DNA of 64,000 nucleotides from assembly GCA_031472005.1 (NCBI GenBank), contig PZJY01000005.1, positions 1,240,001 through 1,304,000 on the forward strand, in the 5' to 3' direction. Source of the stretch: Tetracladium setigerum. Lineage: Eukaryota > Ascomycota > Leotiomycetes > Helotiales. A program made the translations under genes and the position numbers. Every line of letters starts with the position of its first letter. The stretch's first letter is position 1. The notes beneath the pieces were generated by a model that saw nothing but the letters and a program-made list of their open reading frames with translations, was not told where the DNA came from and did not search any database. Positions 23,399-34,261 of the stretch are shown here, piece by piece.

Positions 23399-24586
23399 CT
23401 AACGTGAGAGGATATAAGCATTCAGCAGTGAAGCAATCTCATCACTATTCCGCTCCATAAACATCAAATGTCCATTCCCGTGAACCCCGATTTTCCCAAG
23501 CTCCATATGCTCAACGTCCACACAACCAGCTTGATTGAGGAACTTGATAAAACAATGATCATACATCGCATGATAGCTTGATTCGGCCGTTACAATCAAA
23601 ATTTGAATTTCCCTCAGATTGACCAATTGTCTCGCCGGCTCAGCCTGGATTATGCATCGTGACCGATGGCTTGACTCCTCCTCAACAACTTCCAAAGAAA
23701 GAGGCTCGGAACATGGGGTATCGTTTCCTGGTAAAGCGTATTCCACAGGGATCGAGGTTAGTCCCCAAGGTCTAGAAAGGACATCTGAAAAGATGACTTC
23801 GCGAAAGGGCGGCCCTTTCGGCTCGATTTGAATGAGCGCTTTCACTAATTTTGGTCGAGAATCTGCCCAATGCCATCCAGCAAGTGCACCTTGCGAATGC
23901 GCAATGATAATCGAAGGCCCGATTTTATCAAGGAGTGCAGTCCCCGCGTTACGTGTCGTTCGTTCTTGCGCGGAGGTATCACTGAGCATCGGAACATTTG
24001 ACGCGTAATACGCATCGAAAATTGGATCTCCCATCATTCCAGTCTGGAAGAGGTCAGTTATGTATACTTCTGTCCGGCCAATTTCACCATCGTGAAATAT
24101 CGCTCACCCCAGGCCATTGCGTGTGAAGAACAGCCTGTGGCCAGAGCACATATCTCGCAGGGGCAGTAAAGCGTTCTTGTATGAGTTCCGCTGGATATTG
24201 GAGGAGAGGGAATTGGCTTTGAGGATACCAGGGTGATCGACCGACATGTGGTTGGTCGACAATGTATACTTCGTAGCCGTGATCGAGAAACCAAGTGGCC
24301 CAGCCTTTGCCTCCATCGGGTTTATTGAGCCAATTCTAATCAATTATGAGGAGGTGAAGTCATATATATATATATATATATATATATATTGAGGGTTACT
24401 CACAGTTCCACTCTGACAAGCTCCATGGATGAAGATGATTGGGTATGGCTGTTGTGTTCCTTGGTGGGGTGTGAGTCTTTCCACGTACATCTGATTCTGG
24501 AGGATGTGCCCAGCTGGGGTCTCTAAATATTCACCCCCTACATAGAAAAATGTCCGTAGGTGAGGGTCTTCAGAATTGGAAGCCAT
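23399..24586 (-). CDS. Alpha/beta hydrolase (esterase/lipase-like)
   Basis: Exons on the minus strand are 24586-24404, 24335-24108 and 24043-23399, giving 351 aa with an intact frame. The alpha/beta hydrolase fold is shown by an HGACQSG oxyanion loop after a hydrophobic strand (PIIFIHG), then GYEVYIVDQPHVGRS. The nucleophile elbow is AHSQG within IIIAHSQGALAGWHW (first Gly replaced by Ala), and a late His lies in HGNGHLMFME. These give a plausible Ser-His pair plus an acid. There is no signal peptide, so it is probably intracellular. Substrate is unknown: related fungal proteins are annotated only as hydrolases or esterases. Intron 1 (24403-24336) carries a 28-nt AT microsatellite and so probably varies in length between strains. 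Confidence 0.88.
24362..24389. repeat. (AT)14 microsatellite
   Basis: Uninterrupted AT dinucleotides run for 28 nt within intron 1 of the alpha/beta hydrolase gene. The donor (GTGAGT) and acceptor (TGATTAG) lie outside the tract. Confidence 0.95.
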
Positions 24587-25314
24587 GATTTAGTATGCTA
24601 TGATTGAAAGATTGCAGATCATTCGAGTCGACTGAGAAGCGTCTCACGTCGGCTAAAATTAGATATTGTGGTGTTGTAGTCTAACAGTACAGTACCTCGA
24701 TAATGGTCTTGGCATATTGTGCAAAGGCTCGTTTTTCATATTTTCCACGGATATGACTGAAGACCAACAAACAATAATCTGAGAAACGAAGTTGTTTTCC
24801 CTTGCGGACTCACCGGTCAACAATCATGGAAGTGCTGTACATATATGTTGGCAATTTTCTCTACTCGGTCTGGAATCACATGATGGAAACAGCCTCAGCA
24901 GGCCTCAGCCATGCTCAGCAGGTAACGCTAGTCCCAACTGGGTGCCGACTCATCTCAAGGCAACCAGATACAGCTGGAACTTGAAGATATAAACACACAA
25001 ATTTCCACTCGAAGACCGTTCTTGATCTCACAGAATCTCACAGGATACAAATCTCTTCCGTGGGTATTCGCATCTATCTTCTAGCTTCTCCCCGTCATCT
25101 TTACGACCCCTCCTTCAAGCATTCCAGCTCACAGCCTTGTGACTACTCAGCCAGCAATTACTTCACAGCTCTGGCTTTAAGTCCAATCTACGGTCTTTCG
25201 TCCCTACTTAATATTCGGCCTTTAGAGAAATAATAGTTCTTTGAACACACGGCCAGTTGCAGGTGGTTCATACCTGCTCGATCATATCATCTGGCGTCCC
25301 CTTCCCCACACGCG
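24587..25314. promoter_or_regulatory. Divergent upstream region of hydrolase and large BTB-type gene
   Basis: About 730 bp separates the alpha/beta hydrolase start (-) and the 958-aa protein start (+). It includes a CAGTACAGTAC motif at 24685-24695. Short open frames near 24800-24990 have no support. Promoter content is inferred from gene orientation. Confidence 0.4.
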
Positions 25315-28190
25315 ATGGCGGATCTCACACTACCAGACGAGATATCGAAACTTTCGCGCAAATCCAGCACCTGGAAAATGCCCACGCAGGAGGCAGTACC
25401 CATGGAGATTGTAGAACAGCCGCCAGTCAGCACACGCGATGATGTTACTCCTTCGGAGATAGAGTACCTAGCATTCCGCGCAGAAGTCTTCGAGATGGAG
25501 AAACCCTCACCACCACTACCACCAGTTGCGCACGTTGAGGCTCTAACGCCTCCATCCCCCACCCGTTTCTCAAGATCGGATCTCGCAAAAAGGGACAGCG
25601 TAGCTATTGAGTTTGCCAGATCAAGGCTCGTAGATGGAGACACTTTTGTTGTTGTGAAATATCCTACTAGCCAACCGGTCTGTGATGCCTTTGGGTTCCC
25701 TCTCGATACGACTTTCCGGGTTCACTCTTACAAGTTACTTGCAACTGGATCGACGGTTTTCATGAAGATGTTGAGCCCGGAGAATCAGCTCAAGTATCGT
25801 ACAAGACCAGTTTTCAGAAGTCTCAACATTCCGAAAGACATAGAGTATGTGTTAGATCTCACGCCTGCTCAAGATGATGATGATGCTATTGAACTGGTCA
25901 CTTCTCTCTCCTGTCCTAAAGGAATTCTTCGCTGGTCATCATCGGGACTTCGCCTGGCAATACCTTCGAGTTTCATTGGCGGCGAGGATGAACGAGTTCG
26001 CGGCTCCAAAGAGCAAAATTCGCAGGTCTCCTCCTCATCTGTCCCTACTATAGTCGAAGATCGAAACTTTGAATCTGTTGAATCTGAAACAAAAACCCCA
26101 TTCTCAAAAGATGACGCGCCAATCAGGGATCCGGTCAGATTTGGGGAAGCGCTCAAAGAAGCGACGAAGAGAAGCCTGGAGGATATCGGAGCTCCAGATT
26201 TTGACCCTTCACCCGATATGCCGTTACATGTGTCAGAAAAGAAATTTGCCGCTGATTACTGTGGGATCAGACACTGTGCTGGGATTGAGAAGATGTTGCA
26301 ACTTATTGAAGGAAAGGTTCCTCGATTGGATTCTGCGCCAAAGATCTGGACCGTTGCCATGCTGGCAAATTTCTTTGATTGCACCAGTGCAGTAGTCGAT
26401 GCCGTCTGTACTTGGGTCGTCTCGCAAAAGAATGGAATCATCATCGAGATTCTGCCCGAAGAATGTTTGAGATTAGGTCTTGCCCTCCGCAGTCAACTCA
26501 TCACTCGAGCCGCTTTCGCCGTCCTAGTCTCAGAGGAGGCTTTGTCTGTCGGAGGCCAGGAAAATAATATACCTCAAGTACGACATGCAACAAACGCATT
26601 TGGTCGGGTTCGAGGAGATCTTGATGATGACGCTTTGAACATGGTTCAACATGCTGGACGAAGTTTTTATGATAGAATTGATGGAACTGTCGAGGCACTT
26701 CTCCATAAGGAGATGCTATGGCTTACCACTCTTCCAGATTATTGCAAGCTGTCCAAATTCGAACAAGAACTTATCTCCGCCGATCCTGAAGGGACGACGG
26801 GTGCTCACGATCTGGCTCTCAAGCACGTCAAAAAGCTCCGAAATGGCCTCAAGTCCTTTGTTCGTGGCAAACTTTTTAACTGTCTACTCCAACAACTACC
26901 CCAAGAACAAATCGACCTCGCTGAAAAGCATCGGCAATTGGAACAATATTGGTACAACGCCGGATTCATCATGCGAGAGGCCTATGATCGATTTGGATCG
27001 AAAGAACGGGTTGTGACTCGTCAGTTCTGGGAGATAGTTCGAGGGTGTGGATGGAATTCCCGTCAATCGAAATCGAACTTTATCTACGATTCCCCGAGCA
27101 TTCAAGCTTATATTCATACACAGAAACAAATCTCGAGGTGGCAAAGAGGTTTGAGATTGACAAAATCTACATGTCCGATCTCCACAAGCTTCGCGACTAC
27201 GTCAATCTTGAAATCTTCGACTACTACACCCAAGATGACCCCGTACAACTGGAAAGACCCAAATACACCCTCGACAACCTATCCGATTATAGAGTTTGGG
27301 AGGCCTCAATGAGTGCAGCAGAAAGAAGCGGAAGGATACTCAACTGGGCTAATACGGCCGAAGCCGACATGCAGCCTGTGACTTCAACTTATCAATTGGC
27401 ACAGATCTATAAGAAAGTAGTAATCGGATATACACCACCCCGGGACTCACCCTTTTTCGACATTCACCTCTTCATGGCAAATGTGCGTGTCCACATACAA
27501 GAAACCTGTGATTGGATGCTTGATAAGGGCGAGAATTTTATCTTCACGCTCCCAGAGACATTGATGTGTCTAACAGACGCCGAATACAAATTCTTGCCTT
27601 TATTTGCAGGTGGATTGGAGGATGGATCTGGTGGTGTTTATCAAGACGAGCTACCACCCGCGGAAGGTGGTCCCAGTGGTCCCGGTCCATCGTATCACAC
27701 TGGGTTCTCGATTGCATCTGCTGCTAGCTCAACGGCGGGCTGGGACGAAGTTAGCAGAGGAGCGAAAACGGAGAGTACCATCGATGGGTGGAGTAGAGAT
27801 GTCGATGATGGAATGACAGACCACATTGATCGAAGAAGGGTCGAGTCGGAGGTTAGCTTTGGATCGTACGCTTTTGAGAAGCTGGGGGTCGGAAAGGGGA
27901 GCGCGGTTGCGATGTCAGAGGATTCATTCTCGGTCATGGATTTTGAAGGAGAAGAGAAATATGTTGGGAAGGGGAAGGGACCAGAAGTTCAGAGGTCTAC
28001 GGTGGCTCCCCAACCGGCATCTACTGAATATCTCATGAGTGACGACTTCTTCACTGAGGGGAGTAATGAAGTGAACATTGATTCCGACGAAGAAGAGTTT
28101 GATTTCATGGATGATTCTGGGGATGACACTGCTACGGAGAAGGGTGGTGAAGACGACGAAGACGACGACGAAGACGACGACCAGCTTTGA
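25315..28190 (+). CDS. Large conserved fungal protein with a BTB-like N-terminal half (one apparent missing base)
   Basis: This is an intronless gene. Two overlapping frames (25315-27312 and 27045-28190) join if one A is added to the AAA at 27128-27130. The gene is then 2,877 nt (958 aa). The join reads QKQ-N-LEVAKRFEIDKIYM and continues the same helical region. Residues about 100-190 resemble the fungal BTB-type family: DGDTFVVVKYPT, then FRVHSYKLLATGSTVFMKML and YVLDLTPAQDDDD. A middle part carries HCAGIEKMLQLIEGK and WTVAMLANFFDCTSAVVDAV, also typical of that family. The C-terminal 40 residues are strongly acidic (EDDEDDDEDDDQL). The ATG at 25315 gives the longest frame. I know of no established function. 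The acidic tail and lack of signals suggest a nuclear or cytosolic adaptor, which is inference. Confidence 0.82.
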
Positions 28191-29068
28191 ATTGCATCCA
28201 AAGATATTCCTTCAATGCAAGCAAGATGAAGCAAGCACCAACGGGGTTCAGGATGGCGTTTTTGGATTGGTGATGATATCTATTAGGCACGTCAACACAT
28301 TCGACGGATAAAGATTTAATGATTATATGACAATGGGAGGAATCTGAGCAGATCTCAAAAAGCAGGCAGGCGTTGGCAAATTTTGACCCTTCTATATGGA
28401 GACATTGACAAGCTCTCTCTTGAGCAATTCTTTTTAATATCTAAAGCGAGCGAAACACTCTTTATTTTTCTCATATTTACACAACCATTCATATATTATT
28501 TAAAATTAAATGAAAACTTGACAGGACTATATTTTTGTTGACTTTCCTCAATTCTGTCCGTCGCAAGGATACCTACTGGAACTTCAACATGAATTTTTAA
28601 ATCTATTTGAGATCGCGACCTTTAAACACGATATCGAACAAGCAATAAGCAATACTTCAATCAGAAAATGGACTTATGACATCAGATTTTCTGCTTGAGT
28701 TAAGAATACCTACAGGTTCTTAAAGGAATATTTACTTGGTCTCACTTAAAGGGAGGAGGGGACGGGTGGCTGACACATCAGCTTCGCACGCGATATTGTT
28801 GCCTTCCTTCGACTACCTTACATGTGCCCCCCCCTCCTCATCACTTGAAGACCATCATCTCAGATTTTAGAATACGAATTCAGAGTTCAAAGATTTTAAC
28901 CAGGTATTCCAGAAAAAGAAAGAAAAACTTCAACCTGCTATTATCCTCGACTGATTTCAGTTCAGTTACTTGCACTTTCTCAGCCCAAGTCCCAAGGTCT
29001 GTCTAGTCAAAAACGGCAGAAACAACGTCACTACAAGTACAAAACAGCAAATTTACATCTCCAGCAAC
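28191..29068. other. Intergenic, upstream of ubiquitin hydrolase copy 1
   Basis: This AT-rich spacer lies between two plus-strand genes. It ends in a pyrimidine-rich stretch (C8 near 28828-28835) that may belong to the promoter of the ubiquitin hydrolase gene. No gene is seen. Confidence 0.5.
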
Positions 29069-30268
29069 ATGACAACTTCAAATCCAAAGTTAAAGCCAGA
29101 ACCAGTCCCGGCTAAGATCATCGACGGAAAGAAGACTTTCACGGTTCTTGGTAACCTACATTCCCTCTCGCCTACCTAGCTATCATTTCACTTCCCTCCA
29201 ACTCATAACTCACCTACCCCCTCCTTTATACCGTTCCACTTTCCAAGCCCCAGAAATGCAATGAACTGATATCCCCACCAGAAAACAACCCTGAGGTCAT
29301 AACCCCCTAGCCCACACCCTCGGCCTCTCACCCACCTTCACATTCACAGACATCTTCTCCCTCGACCCTCTTTTTCCACCATCCCCCGTCCAGCACTCGC
29401 ACTCATCGCCATCCTCCCCCTAACGCCAGCCTGGAAATCCGATCGTCTCGCCGAGGATTCTCTCCTTTCCTCCCAAAACCCACCCAACAGACCCAAGAGC
29501 AGACTCCTACTCCTAAAATGCTAGACGAAACAGCAGCCGCCTCCCAGATCCACTGGTTCAAGCAAACCATCGGTGAAGCCTGTGGCACCTACGCTCTAAT
29601 CCACTCCCTCCTCAACACATCCGCCTCCTCCCATATCATCCCCGGCAGCACACTCTCTACCATCCTATCCGCTTCCGTGACTTCCAAATCTGAAAATCAA
29701 AACACCGAACAGCGTGCGAGGATTTTATATGATAATGTAGAGTTGGAGCTCGCGCATCAGGAGGCCGCCCAGAGGGGTGATTCGAATGTTCCGCCTATTG
29801 AGGAGGCGGACAGACATGTGGGGGGATTGCATTTTGTCGCGTTTGTGAAGAGCGGAGGGAGGTTGTGGGAGTTGGAGGGTGGTGAGTTTCGTTTCGTTTC
29901 GTTTCGGTTCTTCTTTCCCCCTCTTCTACCACTGTTATCACTCACCCCCTCGCTTTTTTGGAGGGGATTTGAAATGCCTAATCCTGCATGGATATCTTGT
30001 CCGCTTCCAAACTTCTGTCTCGCTTTTATTCTGATGAGGAATGAACTAATGAAAAATGAAAATGATAGCACGTAACGGACCCCTGGATAGAGGCCCACTT
30101 GCCGATGATGAAGACGTCTTGAGTGAGACTGCTATCAAGGCTGGTATTGGACGTGTGATTGATTTGGAGAAAGCGAGTGAAGGGGCGAATTTGAGATTTA
30201 GTGTGGTTGCTCTTATTGAGGGTGTGGTTGGCGTGGAAAGGGAGAATAATGATGAAATTGGGGAATAG
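29069..30268 (+). CDS. Ubiquitin C-terminal hydrolase (peptidase C12), copy 1, frame broken three times
   Basis: C12 hydrolases release small adducts from the ubiquitin C-terminus. Exons are 29069-29150, 29282-29881 and 30069-30268. Exon 2 needs one base in each of three runs: C5 at 29303-29307, T5 at 29371-29375 and CCC at 29492-29494. The product is then 294 aa. The first intron falls at the same codon as in copy 2, before ENNPEV. Aligned family motifs are HTLGLSP, IPRPALALI, the oxyanion Gln in WFKQTI, the nucleophile Cys in EACGTYALIH and the His in GLHFVAFV. The usual catalytic Asp after LWE is Glu here (ELEG, where copy 2 has EMDG). The Asn two residues before Cys is also changed to Glu. 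Compared with copy 2 this is the divergent and perhaps impaired member. Three breaks could mean sequence error or real decay. Confidence 0.75.
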
Positions 30269-30614
30269 AGAATGGTAACGGTACTAACTGGCACTGCGGC
30301 TGGCACTGGAATGATGGACTGGCGCAAAATTGGACTGAGACGGTAAAACTTGCTTTATAGGGCGTTCGTTGCTGTATGGGGAAAATAGGATCTTTTTGTT
30401 TCTATCATTATCTTATCTTACAAGGTTCTCTGAGAAATTATCGAAATCCCTAAGTCTTTTTGAACTCTTTCTATGTTCGGCTCCGTACTGAGCCACCTCA
30501 AGTGATGGCATTCTCTCCTTTTGGTAATATCTTCACTGTTTAGTTCTCTATGACCAAGAAATGCTGGAAGAAAGTCAGTAATTATTCCCTTAATCTCGTG
30601 AAAGGCGAAACCTA
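30269..30614. other. Intergenic between convergent genes
   Basis: About 350 bp separates ubiquitin hydrolase copy 1 (+) and the zinc transporter (-), which converge. It presumably holds their 3' ends. No other feature is seen. Confidence 0.5.
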
Positions 30615-31905
30615 CTAAAGCATGATACCGGCTCCGGCAGCCATCGCGCCAAATTGCTGTGCAGTCTTCACCAACTCCAACTTCCTGTCCTTTCCTGTCT
30701 CTAGTAGCTCCGGGATGACTGCCACAGTTCCAACATACAAGAATGTCCCGGCGGTGAATGGCAGCAAGAGATCTCCCCAGCTCAAACTCGTCCCCATCAG
30801 TCCCTCAAATCTTCCATCAGCTCCCTCACCACCCTTACCACCGTATTCTTGCACTGCAATACCAATCAACGTGCCGAGAAGAGCACCAAGAGCAGTGATA
30901 AATTGTGCACCCATAGCCTTGCGCTTGGAGAAACCTGATTGGATTAGGAGGGCGAAATCGCCGACCTCATGGGGAATTTCGTGGAAGAAGACCGCAACTG
31001 TGGTTGTAGCTCCAATAGTGGGGGAAGTATAGAAAGAAGCGGACATTGCGAGACCATCGGTGATGTTGTGTGTGAAATCGGCACTGCGCAATTAATTCGT
31101 GGCCACGAAGTATAAAGAGTGAAGACTTACATCAAGTTCAGATAACCTGCCAGCTTCACACTGGCATTGATCTCCTTCTCCTCCTTCACAACCTCCAACT
31201 CCGTTCCCTTCTTTCTTGACCTCGTTCCCTTGGCTGGAGTATCCAATGCACTTGACTTTCCAACAGGTTTGCTCACCTCCACGGCCCCGTGGGAGTGCCC
31301 GCTATGATCGTGAGGATCTTGTCCGCCAGTGGCAATTCTCAGGCCTTTGTCCATAGCTACGAAAGTGACGAATCCAACCATAATGGCAACTCCGAGAAGG
31401 AGATTACGGTTTGGTTCCACGAGAACGAAGCGAACCGAGTCGTGACTATCCTCGCCGAGGAAGATCTCCGGGAGCAGATGGAAGAGAGTATCACCCAGAA
31501 GGCCACCAACAGCAAATGCCACCATCACCGAGAGCGAGGAGGGGTCGATGTTGGGAGGACATAATGCGAGGAGGAAGTTGGGAGGTCCAGAGATATAAAG
31601 CGTAGCCAGGAGAGCATTGACAGCTGGAGTGCCGGGGAAAAGAACGGCAAAGATGCGAGAAGTGAAGGAGGATGTCTGCGGAGAGGTTGCAAGCTTGTAG
31701 GTGTTGAGATCCTGGACGAGAGGGCATTCCTACGTCCACTTGTTAGCTCGTGTGATGGTGGGGGAGGACACAGCGCATTTACCTGGAGCTTGGACTCGAT
31801 GTCCGCAATGGACATTGAAGCTACAGAAGCTGCATGTTTCTCGGCGTAGATGCTGACAACTGCTATGCAGAGGAAGAGCAAGACGTTCCGGGAGAGAAAA
31901 GCCAT
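30615..31905 (-). CDS. YKE4: ZIP-family zinc transporter, KE4/ZIP7 (YKE4) type
   Basis: ZIP transporters move zinc into the cytosol. The KE4 branch acts in the ER or Golgi membrane. Exons are 31905-31783, 31729-31131 and 31083-30615, giving 396 aa with an intact frame. The N-terminus MAFLSRNVLLFLCIAVVSIYA is a signal peptide. A first membrane block with GGLLGDTLFHLLPE is followed by a cytosolic loop with the metal-binding stretch DPHDHSGHSHG and a Lys-rich segment. The two hallmark transport helices then appear: DFTHNITDGLAM and HEIPHEVGDFALL, carrying the conserved His/Asp/Glu ligands of the LIV-1 subfamily. The last helices end near GAMAAGAGIML. The gene converges with ubiquitin hydrolase copy 1. 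The symbol follows the yeast orthologue, and orthology is inferred from motifs only. Confidence 0.9.
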
Positions 31906-33065
31906 ATTGCTGGTGGTGGTGCGAGTGCTATGAAGGTGGGATGGAGATTCAGAAAGGGGGAGGTATTCTTGGTGGTTACCTTAGGTAAGGATGGTAGCAA
32001 GCTCCCTGCATTTTTAGCTTGCAGTTGGCTTGGCAAAGGACAGCCTCTCCCTTTTTAACTGCGTTTTTGTCTTTATGCTCTCTTTGTATTCCTTCTTGGT
32101 CACGTCTATCTTTCGTTCCTGTTTGTTTACTTCACTTGTACCTGTGTTGTAGACTAGTGTCTATATTATCTGAGATTTTTCCGAGTATGATATGTTTAAA
32201 GGTACCTTATACGCCTGTACGACTTGTCTTTGTTATCTATTCGTCGTTTTACCGTTTGCCTATTCCCTTTTGTGACATTTGCTCTTTTGTTTTTCAATCA
32301 GCCTGTTTTGGGCTCATTCTCATTCTCGTTATTCAAGTATTTTTCGAACTCGTATCATCGGCATATGGAGCTGTGCATGTTGCTGCTTCGTCATTGGCAC
32401 TTCCTCAAATCAGGGGACATTGTGGAAAATGGCATGCAATTTTTTATTTACAGTGGAACTTTTGTTATCTTGAGGATTATTTTATGTGGTTTTTATACGT
32501 CGCTTGTACATACCTCGAGGATAAGTTGCATAGTGACTATTTCCGGTTAACGGCTCACAGTCTGATGTAAGATTACCAAACAGCAGCATCAACTTCGCTC
32601 GTGTTTCTTTCAGTTATGGGCATATATATGTCTTTACACCTCTATCAGCTTTATTCTACTTCGCAGCTCGAACTTATTTGGTCGTAGGATCCTTCATTTC
32701 ACTCTGGCATGTTTCTAAAGGGGGCGTGTGATGTCCGATTTAGATATCATGGCCAATATTCCTCATTTTTGGTACGATAGTCCTGAATAAGTTTTCGGCA
32801 GAGCGACACTTTGGAGTTTCTTCCTCCCTAATGATTTGTAGTGTACTGCACGAGCGGCTTGAATAGGAAGATTTGATTTTGTGCAATTCCACACAGATAA
32901 TTCAATATCATTTCTAAGAAAATGTCTACACGATCGTTCTCTTGCACTGGTACCTTCGAATGGATGCAAAATACATATAGTTCTCAAACAGCAATTTCCA
33001 TCCCCGAATGCCAGTATGTGATAAGTCTAGCTATCACACACATGATATACTATACATCAATATCT
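31906..33065. other. Intergenic, T-rich, no supported gene
   Basis: About 1.15 kb lies between the zinc transporter start (-) and the GH131 3' end (-). The plus strand is T-rich over 32040-32560 and gives long but featureless hydrophobic open frames. These are likely composition artefacts. No domain or intron pattern was found. Confidence 0.45.
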
Positions 33066-34261
33066 CTAAGACAAACTAATACATCCAGCTTTGCTGTCCT
33101 CCATAAATACACCATCAAATACAACCCCTTCATCAATCCCAGCCGGCTGGAAGCCTTGCTTGGTGATATCCGTCAAACCCTCTCCGGTAGGTTTCTTTAG
33201 AATTCCAAAGTGGTACTGTCCTTGTCCGCTCACATCATTAGGGAGTGCTCCAGTAACTTGCGCGAGCGGTGCGGTATTTTCCGAGAACAAGACTTGGGTA
33301 GTACTGCAACACACAACATATTAGCGCCAGTTTCCCTTCCAAAACCACAAGCAAACTCAATTTAAAACTCAACCAAGACATGTAAAAGGGGAGAACTAGA
33401 CTCACTTCTTCTCAAAATCCAAAACCAATCCAAAATTCGCCCACGTCCCCTCTGGCCAACTCGTACTGAACAACTCCCCCTTATCCCCATTCACATTGCT
33501 AACCAACACTAGTCGATCCGGATCTGCCGTCGCATTCCCACCCAAAATAGTGCCGTATTTCAAGGCAAATTGGTTGGTGCTGAAATCGGCGCTTTCAAGG
33601 AAGGCGATCTGGTATTCGTGGGAAGTGTTGAGCGGACGGAGGGGATCTTTGAGCAGGGAGAAATGGAGAGTTTTGACGCCTTGGGTAGAGGGGTCGGTGC
33701 CGCTGTTGGAGAGAGGCATTGTTTCTGCGCGACGGAAACCTGGGGTAGGGTGTGTTAGATTGGGGTTTGCTGAGCGGGAAGTACCTAGGAAGTGGATGTG
33801 GGGTGGTAGTGGGACTTACCAATTTGTCGGTTGTCAGGGGAAGGTTGGAAGATGGAGGCATCGGAGATGGTTACTTCGTATGGGACTGTTGCAGCCGTGT
33901 CAAACTGCGTGGGAAAGATTGTTAAAATTCGAAAGTCAAGAATTAATTGAGAACTGGGTTTGTATTACCAGTGAAGGCTGCACAGTGGGAAGTTTGATGA
34001 TTTGACTAAAGCTTAGATCTATTCTCGATTAGAAAATTAGAACAGCCTAAAAGGAGTGAGAAACTCACTGGCTCCCTTGGTAAATCCGGTATTGAATGGA
34101 CTCGCAGTAGTATCAAACAACGCAGCTGTACTGTTCACAGGAATCCTTCCATCGAATTGAATGGGACAAGCAGTCGCAGTTACATTCTTAGGAGGGGTAC
34201 AGCGAGCATAAGTAGATGAAGTGGCCAAAGCCAACATAGAAAAAAGAGCGTAAGAAACCAT
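33066..34261 (-). CDS. Secreted GH131 beta-glucanase
   Basis: GH131 enzymes are fungal secreted beta-glucanases acting on beta-1,3/1,6 and beta-1,4 glucans. Five exons on the minus strand are 34261-34069, 34018-33969, 33904-33820, 33739-33406 and 33303-33066. Introns are 50, 64, 80 and 102 nt, and the product is 299 aa with an intact frame. The signal peptide is MVSYALFSMLALATSSTYA. Family features follow: CPIQFDGRIP at the start of the catalytic domain, FSQIIKLP, PYEVTISDASIFQPS, NRQIGFRRAE, HTSHEYQIAFLESADF-type strand sequence and the C-terminal EGVVFDGVFMEDS-like segment ending in GCISLS. There is no carbohydrate-binding module or linker. The family call rests on recalled motifs and should be firm. 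Substrate preference cannot be read from sequence. Confidence 0.85.

Noticed and set aside
32019..32570. 183-aa hydrophobic plus-strand frame resembling a membrane protein
   Set aside because: The interval is T-rich, which alone yields Phe/Leu/Ser-rich frames. There is no family motif and a second overlapping frame looks equally hydrophobic.
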